A stretch of 64,000 nucleotides of DNA from Trametes villosa (taxonomy: Eukaryota > Basidiomycota > Agaricomycetes > Polyporales > Polyporaceae), in contig PUDQ02000001.1 of assembly GCA_002964805.2 (NCBI GenBank), forward strand, positions 310,001 through 374,000, written 5' to 3'. Under the pieces are notes generated by a model, which did no database searches, was not told the origin of the DNA, and saw only the letters and a program-made list of their open reading frames with translations. Shown here in pieces: positions 21,140-33,800 of the stretch. The position numbers and the translations under genes are program-made. Numbering within the stretch: the stretch's first letter is position 1; each line of letters opens with the position of its first letter.

Positions 21140-24083
21140 GGTCAGGTATCTGCACGGATTCGACGTCGTACTGAGACAAGGCTCTTGGCTGGCCGGAGAG
21201 GATATGGTTGCTGTGATCTAGATCATCACCTTTATACTCACCCTTGCGAGCGTCTCAACGAAGACGATCTATGCCTACTTCGGAGCTTCCCTCCGAAAAG
21301 TGACACTCGCTGCTTGGAACCGTAGGATAACCGAGAAGCGTAGCTACGGGAATAACAGAAGTGTTAAGCGACAGCGCGCCGGGTATGTCAGGGTGAGTAT
21401 CAGTCTAGTGAGGCGAGAGCAACCTGGATAGCGCAGCCTGGTGCAGTGCGCGGGATGTCACTGGGACGGATGTTTAATACGACCAAAGGTTCAATGCATA
21501 AATTGGGTACTAGAATGTCACTTGCTTCCTATGATCGACGAGTCGTACGCCGTAGCAGCTGTGGCCGCAGCGTCAGAAAGTGCGCCGCAAAAGCGTGCGG
21601 GGGAACCTGTGAAGGCCTCTGAGTAATCGATGGATGTTGAAGGCACCATACCGTGCAGCGACGGAACAGCAGAGGAGGCCTACTGCGGGAAGAGGCGTGC
21701 GACCAAGTTAGCTCGCATAAGTATGCCATCAATCGAGTCCGAGTGAGTGCGGTAAACCACGGCTCCGTCTCCGGCGCGCGCAGGCCATCACGAACTGATC
21801 CTCATCCTTTAGAGTGTAGGTGACAGGAGTGCTATGCATGGCACGGCGGGGCGGTAATATTCTGCAGCGGAACATAGCTAGGTAAACAGACTCACCATTC
21901 AACGCAAGATGGTACCATCTTGTTCCCGCCGCTGCATATCCAGGACCACACATTGGGTGGTCATCGTGCCCCATCACCCGCCGCTACGAAGATAGAAAGG
22001 CTTACTGCTAATCCGCGCCGAGGATGTACCTCACTACGGACTACGCCGCAGAGCAAGGTCGGTTCGTAGCACGTGGCCGCAGCCTGCCGCCAGCTGATTG
22101 ATTGCGTCGACGACCCGACCTTCCACGATCCTAACATCCAGCAGGTAAGGCGGAGCTCACCTTCGACAGATGCTATCCCATGAGGCTTAGCCTTTGACGT
22201 TGGGCGCATCTGCATCGGAGGATGGGCGCGTTCGGATCGCGCACCGACGTGCAGGGGGCGGAGTCGGAACGCCCGCGCTGGAAACGATACGCCCCGCATC
22301 GCGAAAGTGACATCGTCACCTCAGGAACACGGTCCGATCTGCGATCGCAGTGCGGTCGTCTGCCGCCAGGTTGTAACCTGGCGCTGCGGTGGCTAGGCTA
22401 GGGATCAAAGGGTCAGAAACTCAGGTATTCCGGGCGAGGCTTTTCTGCCCACTCACTCTCTGGTAGGCAAACCTAGGCCTAGGGGCGGGGAAGTGACAGC
22501 TCTGTGAATGACCTCTCGACACCCACACTGGTCGTTTACGACAGCCGTTCATCTTTCCAATACACACAGGGGTCCTTCGACGACGTTCCGGAGATTGTTG
22601 AGCCAGAGGAACGGATGTTTCCTCCTCAGCACGCTAGGTAGTGAGGGTACACTGGGAAATGCGTGAACCATCGTAGCAGAGTGGACCTTGTGGAGCACGG
22701 GTGAGCGCTGTTTTGCTGATGCATCGCTGCAGCGTCACCTCGTAGCTACCAGAGAAGCCTCGGAGCAAGAAGCACTACATGCCCCATAGCGGAATGCAGC
22801 GGGTCAGGTGCGGATGCCTGGTCGTGAGGACATGGAGGTGTTTCTATGGGAAGCGCGGGTCAGTCGTGTGCGCTGCTTCCACGGGAACTGATGGTACACA
22901 CTCGATCTTCCCGAGCATCCCGAGGAGCATGACCCCTCTAGCGCATATGTCGAAATGTGCAGGCCACTCTTGTGCGCGCACTGGTATTGACCCTCATCGT
23001 CAACGATATGGTCAAATTTGCAGAGGCTATATTTCACGACTGAGCAACAGCGTCAGGGTCAAATTTTCGAGCTCAAGAATAGTACGAAATAGCAGCCTGA
23101 CTGACTGCGCGGAATGCGCAAGATCGGACTTTGTGAGCCGTGCTTCGAGTAAAGTGTTGACCCGGACGGCCCCGAGAAAGGAAGGCCCGAGGACGAGCTG
23201 CGGTTTACGGCGTTCATAAGGAACTTCTCGACAGGATCCGTCGAAGGATGGTCATCTTGACAGCGTCGACAGCTGTAGCAGAAACAGTCAGTTCGTCCTG
23301 TACATCGAGCAGCGGGCTCACCGCTATGGAAGACTGGGACCTCGACCAGGCCAGACGTTGAAAGATGTTATGCATCGCGTAGAACAGACGTCCTGTGCGT
23401 CAAGCATCATCAGGCACAACCATCCATGCCGGCCGGGAGCTTGATCTCTATGTTTCGAAGCGACGTATTTCGGGGCGCCGATGAGTGCCGACGCGGCCGA
23501 ACACATGCAACATGGTCTATTTGCGGGCCATCTGTGGCACTTGAAAATAGCACTGCGGAGGGCGCGCCAGGGATGAGCAGGAAGGGTATCAACATCTACG
23601 CAGTACGTACCTACGATCACTCGTTCCTCACGGGGCGCATCGCCACCATGAGCGATATTTTCTGCAGTACCGCCCTCCTGGATAGTCGCTCAGTGGAAAC
23701 AGCCCGTGCTGGGAAACAGCGCTGCAAGTGTTCGTCTGGGGCCACATGCTCCGGCCCTTTGTTCTCCTGCAATTGGCTCGAACTGTGGCCGCCGAAACGG
23801 CATCGCCATTGTTCAGTGCCCATCTGCATCGAGATGGCCTTGCCCCGGCGCACACAAACTGGTGCAACGCTGCGAAGGAGTATAAAGTCCATCATCTGTA
23901 GCTCAGGCTCCCCAGTCAGCTCATCTCCTTACGCTCTCCTCCCTTCAGCGATCTGGGATCGTGCTCCTGAGTCCGTCGACTTAGCTTCGGTCTGCGACCC
24001 GGTGTCTGCTCCTAGTATCCACACTCCCTCAGCTTCACGTCCCCGCGTAGACCGCCTCATACCTCTTCTTTACGACACTCGCC
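21140..24083. other. 2.9 kb gene desert
   Basis: No ORF here has a family motif or a splice structure I could extend. The most protein-like string is on the minus strand at 21729-21977 (GYAAAGTRWYHLALNG and VTYTLKDEDQFVMACA), possibly a fragment of a dead gene. The last few hundred bases should hold the promoter of the secreted-protein gene. Confidence 0.5.
21231..21236 (-). promoter_or_regulatory. TATA box of methyltransferase copy 6
   Basis: TATAAA on the minus strand, about 92 bp upstream of the start codon. Confidence 0.55.
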
Positions 24084-25553
24084 ATGCAGTACTCCATCTT
24101 CGTCACCCTCGCTCTCGCCCTCGCCGCGTCGGCCAGCCCGCGCTTCTACCCGCGTGCCGCGTTCACGCTCCAGAACGGGAAGGACGCCATCGCGCTCAAG
24201 TGAGTTCTCCCACACCCGCGCCGCTCATTGTGCCAAACTTAGCACTCACTTTGTGCACCCTTTCCTCCCCTCCCACAGCCAAAAGTTCGCGACGCTCACC
24301 GCAAACTCGCCCTGCACGGCCGGCGAGAACGCGTGCGTGAACCAGCAGTTCGCCCAGTGCGTGAACGGCAAGTTCGTCACCACCGGCTGCGCGGGCGGCC
24401 TGATGTGAGTAGCGCACACCCGGATCTCTTCCCACACGGTGGTTGACCATGCCTCCTCCGACAGCTGCGCGGCGCTGCCCCTCGTAAACTCCGCCGGAAC
24501 GAGCATCACCTGCACCACTGCCGCCGACCGTGACGCGCGCATCGCCGCCACCGGCGCGACTGCTGGTGGAAACAACGCGGCCGCCGGTGCCGGTGCCGCC
24601 GCTGGTGGTGCCGCCGCCTCGAGCGCGGCCGCGGCCAAGTCCACCGCCGCGGCTTCGAGCGCTGCTGCTGCCACTACCGCCGCTGCCGCTTCCACTGCGG
24701 CCGCGACCGTGGTCAGCTCCGCTGCTGTAAGTCACCGTCCATATACACACAACGGCGTATGCTCACCTCACTCGACCCTCAGGCCACCAGCACCGCGGCT
24801 GCGGGTAACAACGCCGGCGCGGGAGGCGCTGCCGCGGGGGGCGATGCGCAGAAGTCGACGACGCTCGTACAGTCGGTCATCGCGACCGGCTTCGCGAACG
24901 ACGGCCAGGACCAGCCCACGGCGGGCCAGGTCCCGTCGCTGACGTCGACGAACAACTTCATCAACTTCTGCGCGACGGTCCCGAACCTGCCCATCACGAA
25001 CGGCAAGCAGGTCAAGACGGGCTCGTGCAACCCCGCGCCGATGGGCATCATCGCGTCCACCGCGAACATGCCCTCGTCGAAGTTCGTCTCCCCCAAGAAC
25101 GGCGCCACCGTCAAGGCGAACACGCCCTTCACGATCCAGATGGCCATTCAGCACCTCGAGACCGGCCACTTCACGAACGCGGCCGAGAACTACTTCGCCG
25201 CGCCGCAGGTCGTCAACGCCCAGGGCGACATCCAGGGCCACTCGCACGTCGTCATCGACAAGCTCGCCTCGCTCGACCAGACGACCCCCACCGACCCCCT
25301 CAACGGCTTCGTCTTCTTCAAGGGCCTCAACGACCCCGCTGTGAACGGTGTCCTCTCGGTTGACGTTCCCGCGCCCGGCCTCCCTGCTGGCTCCTACCGC
25401 CTGGCCTCGATCAACGCCGCGGCGAACCACCAGCCCGCGCTCGTTGCCATCGCCCAGCACGGCGCCCTTGACGACATGGTTTAGTGAGTAACCTCCGGAT
25501 ATATGCTAGTTGGAACACGACTGACCGCGCTTTGCAGCTTCACCGTCGCTTAA
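24084..25553 (+). CDS. Secreted protein with CBM19-like module and Ala-rich linker
   Basis: Five exons: 24084-24199, 24279-24404, 24465-24726, 24783-25483, 25538-25553 (406 aa). Signal peptide MQYSIFVTLALALAASA, cleavage expected before SPRF. Residues about 38-105 form a cysteine-rich module (NSPCTAGENACVNQQFAQC, VTTGCAGGLI, ALPLVNSAGT, ITCTTAADRDARI) resembling carbohydrate-binding module family 19, which binds chitin. A low-complexity Ala/Gly/Ser/Thr linker follows (about 110-195), then a conserved C-terminal domain of about 200 aa (NNFINFCATVP, NMPSSKFVSPKNGATVKAN, IQMAIQHLETGHFTNAAENY, GHSHVVIDKL) that is common in basidiomycetes but has no function I know. It presumably acts at the cell wall or outside. 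The final exon is only 16 nt (ends YFTVA). Codon use is very GC-rich, consistent with high expression. Confidence 0.8.
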
Positions 25554-25808
25554 GGACGTGGTATAACGATCCTGCCCAGTGTAGGTTTATGGCGTATTTA
25601 TTGAGGGGGTGTAGATCATCCGGAGCGCTACAAGATAGCTGTTAATTCTGTATCCTTAGGAAGACACCGTTATGCAAAGCTAGTCGACGTCGGTCGTGAC
25701 TCCTCGACACAACACATAATACCGCGAGTGATCCACCTCGAAGCTTGTTGCATAGCTCTATGATGAACACTGCACAAAAATACACATTTCTGACCGTCTA
25801 CCGCTTGA
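25554..25808. other. Convergent 3' spacer
   Basis: 255 bp between the 3' ends of the secreted-protein gene and THR1; AT-richer than its surroundings, no other feature. Confidence 0.5.
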
Positions 25809-26975
25809 TCAAGCGTTCTGTTCCACAACGCTGCCGCCAGCGATCTCCAGGACCTTCCAGTCGACCTCGATGCCGTGCGTCTTGAAGATCGCCGCCGCGT
25901 CTTGCGCGATGGCCTCGTAGCCGCCGGTGGCGAGCGCAAGGATGGTCGGACCTGCGCCCGAGAGGCAGATCCCGAGTAGACCGGGGTGGGTGGAGGGGGT
26001 GATGTTTGATGTTACTTCAGGCAGGCCGGGAATCTGCACAAGGACGCGATGAATGCGATGGCACTGCGTTCGTATAGACGCGTTCGTACCAAGGTTTTCC
26101 GGTACGGCTGATGGACGCGGTCTTTCATCGCCTCGTAGATGAGCTCCGGGTCAGGAGGGTTTTGTGCGAGCGCGGTGGTGAGCACCGCTAGTCGCTGGAG
26201 GTTGAAAACCTGTATCGCATACATCAGCGACTCATCCACATCCCGCGTTGTAACACAGACGCACCAGATCCTTCCGCGAGTACTCCAGCGGCAGCACTCC
26301 GCGCGCCTTCGCCGTGCTCAGCTCGAACCGCGGGATGATCGCGAGGGCCTTGATACTCTCCGACCACCCGAACCGCACGTAGTGCCCGATCCCGAGCGGC
26401 GGTTGCGGCGGGTTCAGCCCCCACTCCTCTCCGGCATCCGGTGGGTACTCGGGGAGGACTTCGCTGAGCGGCACGCTCGCCGCCTCCGTCGCCGCCTGGT
26501 CCAGTTCCCGCAGGTACGACCCGACGAAGCCGCCGACGAGCGCCGCGGTGACGTTGTCCGGATGGCGCTCCACCATCAGGGCGAAGTCGAGCAGCCTCTC
26601 GACAGGCAAGTTAAGCTGCCCGAGCTCATTGCCGAGGTGCACACCTGCGATGACTGCCGCGCCAGACGAGCCGAGCCCGCGCCCGAATGGGATCTCGTTG
26701 TCGCAGTGGATGGTCAGGCCGGCGGGGAACTTCGCGATATCGTGGCATCGGAGGACATAGAGCGCGACACGGGTCGTAAGGTTCTTGTATGCGTCGAGGG
26801 GGACCTCGTCGGCGCCTTCTCCTGAGTACGTGATCTTCGGGGAGGGCGAGTCATGGGCTCCGACGGTTACGGTGAGAGTGAGATGGAGAGAGAGCGAAAG
26901 GCCGACGACGTCGAAGCCAGGGCCGATGTTGGCTGAGGTCGCGGGAACGCGGATGGTGAAAGAACGTGCGGGCAT
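25809..26975 (-). CDS. THR1: Homoserine kinase (GHMP family)
   Basis: Three exons: 26975-26265, 26209-26090, 26033-25809 (351 aa). It phosphorylates L-homoserine with ATP to O-phosphohomoserine, the step before threonine synthase, in the cytosol. The N-terminus FTIRVPATSANIGPGFDVVG is the conserved GHMP start. The ATP-binding motif PFGRGLGSSGAA is at residues 96-107. MVERHPDNVTAALVGGFV and the C-terminal LGICLSGAGPTILAL are also diagnostic. DLVFNLQRLAVLTTAL is restored only by splicing intron 1, and YRKTLIPGLPE by intron 2. Length matches yeast Thr1 (357 aa). Confidence 0.95.
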
Positions 26976-27220
26976 CGTTTGCGCGGTCGTCGTCCACGAG
27001 CGCCCTCTAAATTGGCCAAAAATTGGCGTTTAGCTGGGCGACAGACATGACTCGAGCTGTCAAGGGCAGGCTCAACGTGGACGACACGTTGAGCTCGAGC
27101 AGCTATGAGAAAAAGACAACGCCGGATAGATGAAGAGGAAGGAGGAGACAAGTATTTTGCGCACAGATTGCGCACGACATGCAAGGCAGCGGGCACGCGA
27201 TCTCCAAGATCGAGCTGAAA
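26976..27220. other. THR1 upstream region
   Basis: 245 bp holding the THR1 promoter. No TATA box or conserved site was recognised. Confidence 0.4.
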
Positions 27221-27709
27221 CAGGACCCAGGAAAGTACACCCATAGCCCACATCCGATTTTGGTCCATTTTGGGGCGTTTTCGGGGGTCCCAGATGGACC
27301 AGTTTTCGGGGATTTTCACGCATCCTGCGGCCTGCGGCGCCGGTTTCGGGGCTTCAGGGCATGTAACATCGCGTTAGGCGCCCATTAAACGCGCAAAAAA
27401 TCGCCTGCTTGAGAGCTCGATTCGACCCCAAAAACCGTTTTCGCGACTACGCCGGCCGATAACAGCTATCCTCGCCGTGAACGGCGCTAACTCGCCGGTT
27501 CCATCGGATAGGCCCCTCCCGGCGGGCCGAACCAGGCGTACTTTCGGGGGTCCGGCACATATCTCTCCGAGCTGACCCCGGTTTTCGGGATGCCAGAAGG
27601 GCCCCTCCGGGGCCCATTTTCGGGGGTTTGCATGTAACTTTTCACCATTTTCGGGCCCGTTTTCGGGGATTCCGGGATGTGGGCTCTTGGTGGGTTTTCC
27701 TGGGTCCTG
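27221..27709. repeat. Imperfect inverted-repeat element with TTTTCGGGG motifs
   Basis: The 35 bp at 27221-27255 match the reverse complement of 27675-27709 at 30 of 35 positions, including the first 14 and last 11 bases (CAGGACCCAGGAAA ... GCCCACATCC). Between and around the arms a motif close to TTTTCGGGG occurs about eight times in the same orientation (near 27280, 27303, 27342, 27541, 27579, 27614, 27648 and 27658). No ORF is convincing. This looks like a non-autonomous dispersed element or foldback relic; copy number elsewhere cannot be judged from one window. Confidence 0.6.
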
Positions 27710-27884
27710 CTGAAACCGCGCGTCCCAAGAGTAGAGTGGTTCGTTGTAGATCATCAAATTCATTAGGCATTACAAGACATGGCGCAGAAAGAACGTATGG
27801 TATGAGTATGCGTGGGGTATGTATATCAGCGGGGCACTCCAAGACCGTATCTATCCAACAAAGATCCAACCCCTCAACGTTGCC
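27710..27884. other. dhc2 3' flank
   Basis: Short region downstream of the dynein stop codon; no distinct signal. Confidence 0.4.
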
Positions 27885-30800
27885 TCAACCGCCAGCGGTC
27901 AAGCAGACAGCGCGTGTCGCAACCAGGGCCCCGGCAGCGGTGTCGAACGGCAGGTCGACGGTGAACATGACGTCGTTGCGGTCGCCGTTGAGGTAGACGG
28001 GCAGGCCAACCGCATTCGAGATCGGCTCCTCAGACTGTACCCAGCGGATCTGGGAAGGCCCGAGGCGCACGGTCTCGCCGTCGTTCAGCACCAGCTTGTC
28101 GGACGCCCAGGAGGCACCCTCAAGAACCAGACCTGGATGTATGCGTCAGGAAGAGTGCAGGAAGAACCTAGCAGGAGACGTACCATCGACAATGAATGCG
28201 CCAGGGTCGTTCACCTTCTCGATATCCAGCTGCAGACGCAGGGTCTCGAGACTCCACCTCTTGCGATGCGCGACGGCTTGCCGGGTCGCAGTGATGTACG
28301 CTTCAGGGAAGAAAAGTCCGCCGAGCCAGACTTCGACGTTGTTCAGGTTGTCCAGACCGGCGATCTGGTCCAGCTGACCCAGCCGGCGAGCGAAGTTCGA
28401 AATCCATTCCGAGACACCCATCGCCTTGTGGACCTTGTAGCGGCGCCAGTGGTCAGGGATTGTACCTGTAAAGCGATGTAGGGTGAGCATGGGCAAATGT
28501 ATCAGGACGTTGAGTGACATACCCTTGGTGAGCGAGCTCATGAGAGTACGGAGATGGTTGGTCTGCTTCAGTTCACCATCGCAGACCTTGACGACGTCCG
28601 CCAAGTCCTTGCGGACTTGCTGGAGCAGCTTGCTGCCGATGGAGCCCTCGCGGAAGAACAGACGGTAGAGCGGATCTGAGTGCTCCGCGCTTTGCTTCTG
28701 CAGTGTGTGGAAGTTCTGGCAATGACAAGTCAGCAACGCATCATATGGTTACAACGAATATCTGATGCTCACCGCAGGTAGCTGCTGAAGCCACTCGCGA
28801 CAGCGTTCGTGCAGGTTGCGCATCCAAGCAGGCTGTTGAGACTGGCCCTGAGCCGGCCCAGCGCTGGGTGTCGCCTCGTCGTCATCATCCGCGAGCATAC
28901 GCATCTTGCGAAGCTTGCCGAGCAGTTCGTGCCCTATGTCCGATATATCAGCATATAAGGACAGAGCGACGGCGCATATACTCACCTTGCGCGATCGCAA
29001 TGACCCGCTCCGCAGTGGGAGGCAAACTGAGCCACGATGGAGGCTCGCGCTCGGGAAGCTGCTGGACCCACGTAAGGAAGTGGTCGAGCTTCGTCCCATC
29101 CGGTACAGCGAGCACTCGCGAGCCGGTGACGCTCGGGACCAGGTCAAAGTCGACGTTGTACGCGGAAGGCGTGAACAGGCCGTCCACGAAGGCGTCGATA
29201 ATCTTCTGGTCGAAGTCGCTGTCCACACGGCCACCGTACACAGACTGCTTGATGAGCGTGCGGATCGCGTCCCACGGGATGGACGCGGGGTCGACGTTCG
29301 CGCGGCCCTTCGCGACGCTGTTGAGCCAGGCATCGATCGTGTTGAAGGCCGCGGCCATATCCGAGTCGTTGAAGTCGTACGTCTTGCTCCACCCGAGCGG
29401 CACGTAGCGCAGACGCTCCTGGACGACGGCGTGGAACCAAGCGAGCAGGAAGTACAGGCGCGCCTTCTCGGCGGGGCCTTGCGTGAGGCGTGCAGACGAG
29501 ATGCTGCGCAGCGAGTCCGAGAGGTTGGCCTTGATACCCGGAGGGGGCTCGTTCATGAGGATGCGCGATTGCCGCAGGATGTTGACGGGGATGCTCGGGT
29601 TCGCTTCCATGGTGAGGAAGAGGCGGAAGTTCCTGTGCGGGTTGAGGGTCTGCAGCTTCTTCTCCAACTGTCCGAGCCAAGAAGGAGCAAGATGGACGTT
29701 CTTGAGCAGGACCCACGAGCCCTGCCGCGCGGCCATTGCAACCGCCTGGTCTGCGAGGGTGAAGCCTTCTTGCGAGCCCATGGCGACGGAAGTGCACCGA
29801 GAGCCAGTGTTCTGCACCAGGTTCTCTACCCGGTAACTTGCGTCGTAACCAGGTACGGAAACGAGGGCCAACGGTGTGGCAGGTTGGATCTCGTCTGCGA
29901 CCATTGCTCCGAGCTCGTACGCGGAGACCGTACCAAGGTCAGTCTGGAAGACCGTCCTCACGAAGGCCGCCGTAGACTGCAGGACACGGTCGGGGCGTAA
30001 GCACTTGACGACGATCATGTTTCGGACGGCCTCCACCGCGGCTACAAGGGCTTATCAGGAGTTTTCTTGACGAAGGCAACTGCTGAACTTACGAGTACTA
30101 GCGTCCCATGACTGAGGAACAGCTGCTTCAGGAGTGCTTGATTCCAAGAAATCAACCCATTGGTCCTCGTGTTCGTTGACGTGAGTGAGCACCGGCTTGA
30201 AGAGAGGGTGCTTGGCGAAGGTGACAAGCCGTTGCGCCTGATCGGGGGACAAGATGGTCGTCTGCAACGAATCGGTGTTGGCGAGGAGCGCGCCGTCGCC
30301 GCTATCCAGGAAGAACTCTAGCTCGTCCGCGATCTCCTCGACGCCGCGAAGCTTGACCTGCGCGAGGAGCACCGCCAGCATGACGTGATCTCTGTGGAGC
30401 AGGGCACGGGAAGTCCGCTTGTAGACGACGATGAAGAGGTCGTTCATCAGAATGTCTCTGCGCTGAGCATGGTCGGTGACGCTGCGGAGGTTCGGGTTAT
30501 GGAGCAGGATGTAGTCGAAGATGTCGAGGAAGAAGCGGAGGGAGAACTGGTAGAAGTGGTTGACCAAGTTGAGTTGCTCGAGGATGAAGAAGACGGCACT
30601 GCACGCTTGCGCGATGGGAAGGTACTCCGCGGTAACCTCTTCGACCTCCTTCATGACGAGGTCCGTCTCCTCGACCTTGCGGGTGATCTCGGCAGCTTCC
30701 CGCTTGAGCGTCTCCAGGGTGTCGATGACCTTGTCGTCGTCCAGTATATTGCCCGACGACTCGTTGAGAGCTTGCAACAGCAGCTTCTCGAGAGTTCGGA

Positions 30801-33800
30801 GACGGAGACGGAACTCGCCCTGCATCTTCATGAGATCGGTACGCTTGCGCTCCGTGTCGGGGCGTTCGACCTTCAAGACCTGGTCCAAAGACTGGCTCTG
30901 CAGACTGCTCCTAGTCATCGTGAAGTTGACGAAGGTTACTCGACTGCAGATATCGGGGGAGAACTCGACGGAAGGATCGCGAGTGGAGAGGAACATGGTG
31001 AACGATGGTGAGAAATCGATGTCTTGACTGCCCAGACGGATGAGGACACGACCACCGGTGCGGCGAATCTCCCTGTTCAGGACGGGGTTGAGGATAGGAT
31101 CGAGGTGCTCCACGTCCTGAATGAGCAGGGTGTTTCCGAAACGCAAAGCACTCTCCAAGACCTTCAGGAACGCCTCGTCGAGGAAGCTGGTAACGGTGAT
31201 CTTGCGATCCTTGTACTCGTTCAGCAAGAACGTCGTCGCTTGGCCGGTAGGATCGATGATGAGGGGGTATCGGCTGTAGCGCTTGATCATGATGGCGTTC
31301 TCCGTGCACAAGTTGTCAGAGGGGAGAGACTTCGACTGCCAGCTGAGGCGGTCGTCTGCGGTCGACAAGTACTCGGGGAGCGAGAGCTCGGCCTTGAACT
31401 GAACGCCTGCCTCGGCGAGATGGCTCGACCACTCCTGCCACATCATCTCACGGTACTGCTGGTCGAAGAAGCCGGCGTAGGCCAGGAAGGCGGCGGACAA
31501 GAGGACGTCGCCGACGATAGTGCCCATCTCGGTGTCGAAGGTGCGGCTGCCGTCCTCCCAACGGACCTTCTCGGAAGACAGACTCTCCAGGAGCTTCATA
31601 CTACGGTCGACCTTGCTCTCGACGCGCTCCATCTCCGTCTTGATGGCTTGAGTCTCGCGGATGAGACCAGCGTACTCCTCTTTGTAGCGTTCGATACTGG
31701 CCTCGAGCTCGGCGATCATCGTGACCATCATCTGCGCCTGCTGCTTCGTCTGGTCCGCCTGGTCCTCGAGCGACTGCACCTCGTTGCGCAGGGGCTCGAC
31801 CTTGTCCAAGATCTCGGAGAAGCGGCACTGCGCGATGACCCACTTCACGAGCGGTCCACAGGCCTTACTCGCACGTTGCACCGTCTCGAAGTTGAAAGAG
31901 GGGCGGCTGAGGAAGTCCCGCTTCATGACGTCGCGGAGCTGCTTGGTCATCTGGTTGGTGGTGTCGAAGTTGACGATGCGTTGAATGAAGTCGTCACGAC
32001 GAATGATACCCTGCACGGTCCTCCAGCTGTCGATCTTGTGGCCCAGGATGGTACAGACAGACTCCATCGCCAACTTGACGGCCTCGGGCGGGTTGGCCAT
32101 CGTACGCACTTCCTGGAGGTGCTGACGCTTGATGCTGCTGACAGCAGCCTGGGCGTCGAGCACAGCGGGCTCCGCGTCGGCCAGGTCGGCCATGACAACC
32201 TCGCGACGCTGCTTGATGTTCTTGTCCTGCTCGACGAGTGCCGCCTGGATCTCGATAGAGGCGCTCTTCTTCTGCTCTGCCTCCTGCTGGTCGGCGACCA
32301 TGCGCTTGAGCTTGTCGTTAGCCTCAGCATTCTTGGCCTCGAGCTGCGTGCGCTTGATAGCGAGACTCTTCCGCAGTTCTTCGACCTGCTCGACGGTCTC
32401 CCGCAGCTTGTCGAGACCGACGTGCAAGTGACGTTGCTGCTCCTCGAGTTCCTCGCGCTTCTCGTTATGCAGGCGAACGTAGTGGTTGATGCTGCCAAAG
32501 CGGATGAGCGGCTGACGAGGTTAGATAGATGTTTGTACTCACAAATCCAAGTAATGGCGAGGGGTGACGTAGTTGTAGCGACCTTGACGGCGACTGAGGC
32601 GCTGGTTGATCTGATGCATAGACTGGTGGACGTGAACCAACGCGTTGACAACCGCAGCGCGGTGAGTCGGCGGCATCGACAGGTCACGGTAGGAGATCGG
32701 GAACATGGCGGGAGGGTTGTAGGACGGCAAGTCCAGGTCGAGGGTGTTCGTGAACTCCAGGCCGACTTGGTAGAAGGCCTGATCGGACCAGTCTCCGAAC
32801 CAATCCAGTACGCAACGATTGAACAAGGCGGGCGAGGTAGCGGCGCGCGACGCAAGACCGTTCTCTGGAGGGTTCATGGTGAAGACGACGTGCAGGTTCT
32901 TGGCGACTTGCTGCGTGAACCAGCGGTACAACTCCTCGTGCGAGTCGAGCATGAGACCGTCGCGCTGCGAACCTTCCTTGCACGCGGTCATGAGCGCAGA
33001 GTGCTCGTCGCCCTCGAAAAGACCCGGCACCTCGGCGTTGGCGAGAAGGGTGTTCATCCGCTCAAGGAAACCGGAGTCAAGGACGTTAGACTCATCCATG
33101 ATGAAGCAGATCTTCTCGCCCTTGCAACCGGAGCGGCGAAGGACAGTTCTCAAGTCCTCGTCGAAGTCCTCACCGGTGTACTTGTTGTGGACCTTGATCT
33201 GGAAGATGCTGAGACCGTTCATCCAAGCAACAAAGCGGGACAGCGTCGTCTGTTCGTATAGCGTTAGCCTTCACGTTCTGTGAATATGCAGTATCACTCT
33301 GGGGACTAACCTTGCCGCTACCACTGACACCGATGAGGAGCAAGTGACCCTGGACTTGACGGAAGACACGATCGATACGCAGAACGTGGTCGAGCACATC
33401 GTTGAACAGGACGAGAGGGACATCCAACTCTTCCTCGTAGAACACGCGAAGACGAGCCTTCGTGTACTCGCGGAGCACCTCGCGGTCGACCGGGATGTAG
33501 TCCTTCGACGTCCAGTTAGAGAAGAGGATGGGGCGAGCGAGCGCCTCGTCGCGGTTGATGGTAGGGAAGTGGTCCATCGCGGCGTTGTCGATAGCCTCGT
33601 CGGTCCAGCGCTTCTCCTCTTCGGTGACGAGACGATCCTGGAACAGCCGCAGAGCCTCGTGGGCCCACACCCGGACGAGACCTTCCACCGAAAGGATCTC
33701 CAGGGGGCGGATCGCCTCGTAGATACCACGCACCCACCGAGTAAGCTCACGGGGACTGTACACGTAGTGAGCCTGGACGTCGGTAGTAAAGCGCTTCTGC

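Noticed and set aside
21729..21977. Possible small gene on the minus strand (GTRWYHLALNG, VTYTLKDEDQFV)
   Set aside because: The candidate donor and acceptor do not keep frame, and no family was recognised; kept only as a note.
23426..24340. 304-codon ORF overlapping the secreted-protein gene start
   Set aside because: Runs through the 5' leader, first exon and intron of the secreted-protein gene in the wrong frame; no motif.
31024..33261. 745-codon plus-strand ORF
   Set aside because: Antisense to the dynein stalk and AAA4-AAA5 exons, which have unambiguous motifs; its Leu/Val/Glu-rich composition is the mirror of dynein codons.
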